This document shows, piece by piece, positions 15,049 through 17,588 of a DNA stretch of 17,588 nt. The notes beneath the pieces were generated by a model. It did not search any database, was not told the DNA's origin, and saw only the letters and a program-made list of their open reading frames with translations. Within the stretch, counting starts at the first letter, position 1. Each line of letters begins with the position of its first letter. Source of the stretch: JANMQK01 sp031370485 (GTDB lineage Bacteria; Acidobacteriota; Polarisedimenticolia; Gp22-AA2); the NCBI GenBank assembly GCA_031370485.1, contig JANMQK010000033.1, forward strand, positions 1 through 17,588, read 5' to 3'. Both the position numbers and the translations under genes were made by a program.

Positions 15049-16023
15049 TCAGCGCGCGGCGGTGAGTCGCGCCTGGTTTTCCTTCCACCACTTTGTCCAG
15101 GGCGCGGGTAGCGGGCCGAGATTCCGGCCGGCAATTTTTTCCAGGGCTTCCCTCGCAGCCGATCGGGACAGCGGGTCCCCCTTCTGCAGCCTCTCGATAA
15201 AGTAGGGCGCGAGGGCAGCGTTGCCATGCTTCATCATGAGTCCCCGGATTGCGGCGGCGCGGAGGTCGGACGACGGGTCCGAAGCGCCGATGGCCTGGAG
15301 GACCTCGACGGACCCTGGGGCGTCGCGCTCCTGCATCGCGGTCAGGACGTCGCTCCGCACTTCGGGCGCGGGATGCGAGGCCAGCGCCTTGAGCGCCTGT
15401 AGCGCCTCCGGTCCCGCGAAATGCCCCAGGGCCTGCACCGCGGCCCGGACCACCTCGACATCATTGTTGCGCGTGGCATCCGCAAGGTACGCAAGGCCCT
15501 TCGGATCGCCGAGCGCGCCGATCGCGAAACATGTCGCCGTAACCATGGCCGGAGGCTGGTTCTGGTCCGCCCCCTCGAGCAGCACGTCGATCGCCTCGGG
15601 ATCCTTGCCCGTGACCGCGATCAGATGGGCCACGAGGATCCGGCTGTCCGAGTCATCGTTCGCAGGCCTCATGCGGATCGGATTGAACGGCAGCATCATC
15701 CGCCTGTCCATCCGCAGCAGGGCGCGCAGGGCGCTTCGTCCCTCCGGCTTCGTGATCCGGGCGAGGAAGACGATCACCTGGGCCCGATGCAGCATGTTCG
15801 GGCTGTCGAGCCCCCGCACGAAGACCTTGTAGTCGCCCGTGCGGACCAGTTTCTCGAGCGTTTCGCCGGCTTCCTGCCGCGTCTCCAGGTCGGGATCCTG
15901 AAGCCCGTCCAGCAGGGAGTCGGTATCGTAGGCGGGCGCGCACCCCCCGAGAACCAGGATCAGGAACAGGCCGGCCGCGGAGGCGAGCGCGGCGAGCGGC
16001 CGGCGCATCACGGGCAGCGTCAT
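15049..16023 (-). CDS. HEAT-repeat lipoprotein
   Basis: Predicted lipoprotein of 324 residues. After RRPLAALASAAGLFLILV comes an LGGC lipobox with lipid-attachment Cys28, so the mature protein should be anchored facing the periplasm. The rest is a run of helical HEAT/Armadillo-type repeats: LLDGLQDPDLETRQEAGETL, then ALGDPKGLAYLADATRNNDV, VRAAVQALGHFAGPEALQAL and RAAAIRGLMMKHGNAALAPY among others. Such solenoids bind other proteins; no catalytic motif is visible and I do not recognise a specific family. The ATG overlaps the greA stop (ATGA) and has AAGGA 6 bases upstream, which supports this start. The XdhC gene follows after one base. Why a periplasmic solenoid sits between a transcription factor and a cofactor chaperone is unclear. 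Confidence 0.82.
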   Translation of the reverse strand: MTLPVMRRPLAALASAAGLFLILVLGGCAPAYDTDSLLDGLQDPDLETRQEAGETLEKLVRTGDYKVFVRGLDSPNMLHRAQVIVFLARITKPEGRSALRALLRMDRRMMLPFNPIRMRPANDDSDSRILVAHLIAVTGKDPEAIDVLLEGADQNQPPAMVTATCFAIGALGDPKGLAYLADATRNNDVEVVRAAVQALGHFAGPEALQALKALASHPAPEVRSDVLTAMQERDAPGSVEVLQAIGASDPSSDLRAAAIRGLMMKHGNAALAPYFIERLQKGDPLSRSAAREALEKIAGRNLGPLPAPWTKWWKENQARLTAAR

Positions 16024-16496
16024 GTCTCTTCCTTGTCGTGCAGCGTTTTCAGCTCTACGAGCTCGTACAACCTGGTCCCTGCGGGGATCGTGAATTTCAC
16101 CTCGTCGCCCTGCCTGCGACCCTGCAGGGCCTTCCCGATCGGCGACGACACCGAGACGAGCCCCTTGGACAGGTCGGCCTCCTCGGGTATGACGAGGTCG
16201 TAAACCACCGTCTTGTCGGCCTTGGCGTCATAGAGCGATACGGTCGAGCCGAGACCGGCCCTGTCCTTGGGTATCGAGCTCAAATCGATCATCAGCAGGG
16301 TCTTGATCCGCGCCGAGACATGCGCCATGCGCGCCTTGACGTAATGCTGCCGCTCGAGCGCCGCATGGTATTCGGCGTTCTCCCTCAGATCGCCCATCGC
16401 TAGGGCGCGCTGGATCTCCTTGGGGAGCTCCTGACGGTACTCCTTCTCGAGCCCCTGGAGCTCCTTTTCCAGCTTTTCACGCAGGCGTGCAAGCAT
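16020..16496 (-). CDS. greA: Transcription elongation factor GreA
   Basis: RNA polymerase secondary-channel factor of 158 residues that stimulates transcript cleavage and rescues backtracked complexes. The length equals E. coli GreA. The N-terminal coiled coil (about 1-75) carries GDLRENAEYHAA with Asp36 and Glu39 at the hairpin tip, the counterparts of E. coli Asp41/Glu44 that bind the catalytic Mg. The C-terminal FKBP-like domain has LGSTVSLYD, VSVSSPIGKALQGRRQGDEVKFTIPAG and YELVEL. ATG 16496 is chosen because GAGG lies 9 bases upstream; an in-frame TTG at 16502 would be too close to that site. A strong sigma70 promoter lies at 16539-16568. It is the first gene of an operon with the HEAT lipoprotein (ATGA overlap) and XdhC. 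Confidence 0.95.
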   Translation of the reverse strand: MLARLREKLEKELQGLEKEYRQELPKEIQRALAMGDLRENAEYHAALERQHYVKARMAHVSARIKTLLMIDLSSIPKDRAGLGSTVSLYDAKADKTVVYDLVIPEEADLSKGLVSVSSPIGKALQGRRQGDEVKFTIPAGTRLYELVELKTLHDKEET

Positions 16497-16505
16497 CGGC
16501 AAGAT

Positions 16506-16509
16506 CCTC
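16506..16509 (-). promoter_or_regulatory. Shine-Dalgarno site of greA
   Basis: Minus-strand GAGG, 9 bases before ATG 16496. It favours this start over TTG 16502. Confidence 0.6.
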
Positions 16510-16538
16510 AGTGGTCTGCGCAGCGAGAAGCGGCAAAG

Positions 16539-16568
16539 AATCTACCACCCGGTTCAAGCGATTGTCAA
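16539..16568 (-). promoter_or_regulatory. Sigma70 promoter of the greA operon
   Basis: Minus strand: a perfect -35 TTGACA (16563-16568), an 18-bp spacer and -10 TAGATT (16539-16544) with an extended TGG just before it. The predicted transcription start is about 16532, giving a leader of about 36 bases with the Shine-Dalgarno site. Confidence 0.75.
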
Positions 16569-16585
16569 AAGGACCGTTGGCGGGG

Positions 16586-16617
16586 AAAAAGGCGGGCGGG
16601 GGGTCTTTCGACCCCCC
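16586..16617 (-). terminator. GNRA-capped GC hairpin with offset T-tract upstream of greA
   Basis: Perfect 8-bp stem GGGGGGTC (16598-16605) / GACCCCCC (16610-16617). Read on the minus strand, the four-base loop is GAAA, a GNRA tetraloop. On that strand TTTTT (16590-16586) follows 7 bases after the stem. This could end a transcript arriving from 16618 upward, just before the greA promoter. The 7-base offset is larger than in a standard intrinsic terminator. Confidence 0.45.
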
Positions 16618-16663
16618 TCTCTCGGGTTGGGTTGTGTGGCGGGATTCGGGTTTTAGGCTATCT

Positions 16664-16723
16664 GCCTATATATCTGCTCTCTTGATACCGCATTTTTTAC
16701 TTTTCGAAAGCACATATATAGGC
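16664..16723. repeat. Long AT-rich inverted repeat in the greA-ccmE intergenic region
   Basis: Arms of 14 bases, GCCTATATATCTGC (16664-16677) and GCACATATATAGGC (16710-16723), pair with 13 of 14 matches around a 32-bp T-rich spacer. The patch is far more AT-rich than anything else in the window. It could be an operator, a promoter region or the stem of a non-coding RNA. No protein signal was found here. Confidence 0.6.
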
Positions 16724-16881
16724 CTTCTGCCCCCCAATTTAGGTCGCGTGGGCCGGAAGTCAAGCCTCCCGCCTCCAGAGAACAGGAATGAAACTGGGCG
16801 CTTGCCGGTACCGCGGCGTTTCAGGCTCCGGCGGGCGGACGGCGCCGGAGCCCGGCAGGGGTCCCCCGGGGTCTTGAGCGG
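16724..16881. other. Non-coding stretch with a GC hairpin
   Basis: Between the AT-rich repeat and the ccmE promoter I see no gene. The main feature is a hairpin with perfect 9-bp arms, GGCTCCGGC (16824-16832) and GCCGGAGCC (16844-16852), and an 11-base loop. No T-tract follows on either strand. Its role is unknown. Confidence 0.4.
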
Positions 16882-16910
16882 TTGACGCAACACGCATCGT
16901 TGGCTATCAT
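16882..16910 (+). promoter_or_regulatory. Sigma70 promoter of the ccm operon
   Basis: TTGACG (16882-16887), a 17-bp spacer and TATCAT (16905-16910), each one mismatch from consensus. The predicted start is about 16917, leaving a leader of about 37 bases that includes AGGAGG. Confidence 0.7.
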
Positions 16911-16937
16911 CCAGGTCGCGCTTCGGGGCAAGACTTC

Positions 16938-16943
16938 AGGAGG
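16938..16943 (+). promoter_or_regulatory. Shine-Dalgarno site of ccmE
   Basis: AGGAGG, 10 bases before GTG 16954. It decides this GTG start; the frame is open further upstream but through the promoter. Confidence 0.8.
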
Positions 16944-16953
16944 TTTTCGAATA

Positions 16954-17433
16954 GTGGCCAAACGGTTTTCGTGGCGAATCGCCTTGAGCATCCTGTTCCT
17001 CGTCGGGGGCATCGCAGTTCTTTTTCTATCCAGCCTCAAGGGCACCGGAGCCATGGTCTACTACCTCGGCGTCGGAGAATTCCTCGACAAGCAGGACAAG
17101 GCAGACCTCGGCGAGAATTTCCGGGTCAATGGCAATGTGGTCGAAGGGAGCATCGTAAAACCCCCCGGGGGTCTCGGGGCCCGCTTCGTGATGACCGACG
17201 GAACCCGCCAGTTGCCGGTTGTCTATTCGAAGGAGACCCCGGACACGTTTGTCGACGGTTCCGAGGTGGTGGTCGAGGGGGCCCTGGGCGCGGACGGGGT
17301 CTTCGCCGCCCACACCTTGCTGGCGAAATGCCCCTCGAAATACGAGGCCGCCCTCGCCGAGAAGGATTACAAGAAAAGCGGCCGGGAAAAACCGATCAAG
17401 CGCTCTCCTCTGGGCGCCGCGTCATCCGAGTGA
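16954..17433 (+). CDS. ccmE: Cytochrome c maturation heme chaperone CcmE, CxxxY variant
   Basis: Periplasmic, membrane-anchored heme chaperone of 159 residues that takes heme from CcmC and passes it to the CcmF synthetase step. One N-terminal TM anchor (about 8-27) is followed by the OB-fold beta barrel: FRVNGNVVEGSIV (57-69), ARFVMTDGTRQLPVVY, PDTFVDGSEVVVEG and DGVFAAHTLLAK. The heme-attachment motif, HxxxY in E. coli CcmE, reads CPSKY here, with Cys126 and Tyr130. This Cys form defines the System I* variant known from archaea, some sulfate reducers and a few other bacteria, which generally lacks CcmH. The C-terminus is a short basic, flexible tail. GTG 16954 is supported by AGGAGG and a promoter upstream. 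The ccmF gene follows 30 bp downstream, so this is the first gene of a ccm operon. Confidence 0.93.
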   Translation: MAKRFSWRIALSILFLVGGIAVLFLSSLKGTGAMVYYLGVGEFLDKQDKADLGENFRVNGNVVEGSIVKPPGGLGARFVMTDGTRQLPVVYSKETPDTFVDGSEVVVEGALGADGVFAAHTLLAKCPSKYEAALAEKDYKKSGREKPIKRSPLGAASSE

Positions 17434-17451
17434 AACAGCCAACCGCACGCT

Positions 17452-17457
17452 GAGGGG
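17452..17457 (+). promoter_or_regulatory. Shine-Dalgarno site of ccmF
   Basis: GAGGGG, 6 bases before ATG 17464. It supports this as the start of the truncated gene. Confidence 0.6.
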
Positions 17458-17463
17458 AACAGG

Positions 17464-17588
17464 ATGGCCGAGTTCGGGACCCTCAGCCTGATAATTGCCC
17501 TCATTGCCTCGGCGTGGGCCGTCGTCGCTTCCTACAACGGCTGGCGCGCCCGCTCGGGAGAGCTGGTGCTCAGCGCCGAGCGGGCCGT
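17464..17588 (+). CDS. ccmF: Cytochrome c heme lyase subunit CcmF (3' partial)
   Basis: Only the first 41 codons are in the window. The protein starts MAEFGTLSLIIALIASAWAV, giving one TM helix (about 6-24), followed by SYNGWRARSGELVLSAERA. This matches the N-terminus of CcmF (a short acidic start with a Gly, then the first of many helices and a basic loop). CcmF is a large polytopic membrane protein that joins heme to the CxxCH motif of apocytochromes c. The call rests on this short stretch and on the ccmE gene 30 bp upstream. NrfE-type relatives look similar at this end. Confidence 0.75.
   Translation, partial: MAEFGTLSLIIALIASAWAVVASYNGWRARSGELVLSAERA

Noticed and set aside
16824..16852. 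Strong 9-bp GC hairpin as an intrinsic terminator
   Set aside because: No T-tract on either strand and no gene end nearby; kept only as a structural note.
16666..16893. Small minus-strand frame (75 codons) in the greA-ccmE gap
   Set aside because: GTG start without a Shine-Dalgarno site, basic low-complexity sequence, runs across hairpins and the AT-rich repeat; no family recognised.

Overview
This is a high-GC, gene-dense window with short intergenic gaps, Shine-Dalgarno sites at some genes only, and several lipoprotein signals (VAGC, LGGC, IAAC). It looks like one chromosomal contig from a Gram-negative-type bacterium. The mix of a CusA-type metal pump, a TMTC-like TPR glycosyltransferase, a DUF362 protein and a cysteine-type CcmE suggests an uncultivated soil or sediment lineage, possibly Acidobacteriota or a neighbouring phylum. 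That placement is an inference and is weak. I see no phage, IS, CRISPR, tRNA or rRNA signal.

Layout. (a) 1-3881, plus strand: the 3' part of a CusA/CzcA-type RND heavy-metal pump, then a DUF2231 membrane protein and a cysteine-rich NosL-like lipoprotein. The three are tightly coupled and look like the end of a copper or heavy-metal export operon. (b) 3915-7605: two paralogous GT39/PMT-like membrane glycosyltransferases, head to head, sharing an 88-bp promoter gap; the second carries a C-terminal TPR-like tail. (c) 7584-12442, minus strand: a DUF362 protein, a sulfatase-fold protein with a non-sulfatase active-site motif, and a TMTC-like membrane glycosyltransferase with eight TPRs, as one operon. 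(d) 12509-14183: a UbiA-family polyprenyl-phosphate phosphoribosyltransferase (minus) and a GT2 polyprenyl-phosphate sugar synthase-like enzyme (plus), diverging from a symmetric, palindromic promoter. (e) 14202-16496, minus strand: a greA - HEAT-repeat lipoprotein - XdhC/CoxI operon. (f) 16497-16953: an intergenic region with strong secondary-structure potential and clear promoters for greA and ccmE. (g) 16954-17588, plus strand: ccmE in its rare CxxxY form, then the start of ccmF, the beginning of a cytochrome c maturation (System I*) operon.

How they may work together. Regions b-d hold two enzymes of the type that load sugars onto polyprenyl phosphate on the cytoplasmic side and three GT-C enzymes of the type that use such donors on the periplasmic side. 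A sulfatase/phosphotransferase-fold enzyme and a DUF362 protein lie between them. I infer a lipid-linked-sugar surface or protein glycosylation locus. This is the most interesting part of the window. Regions a and g both concern periplasmic metal or heme handling but are separate operons.
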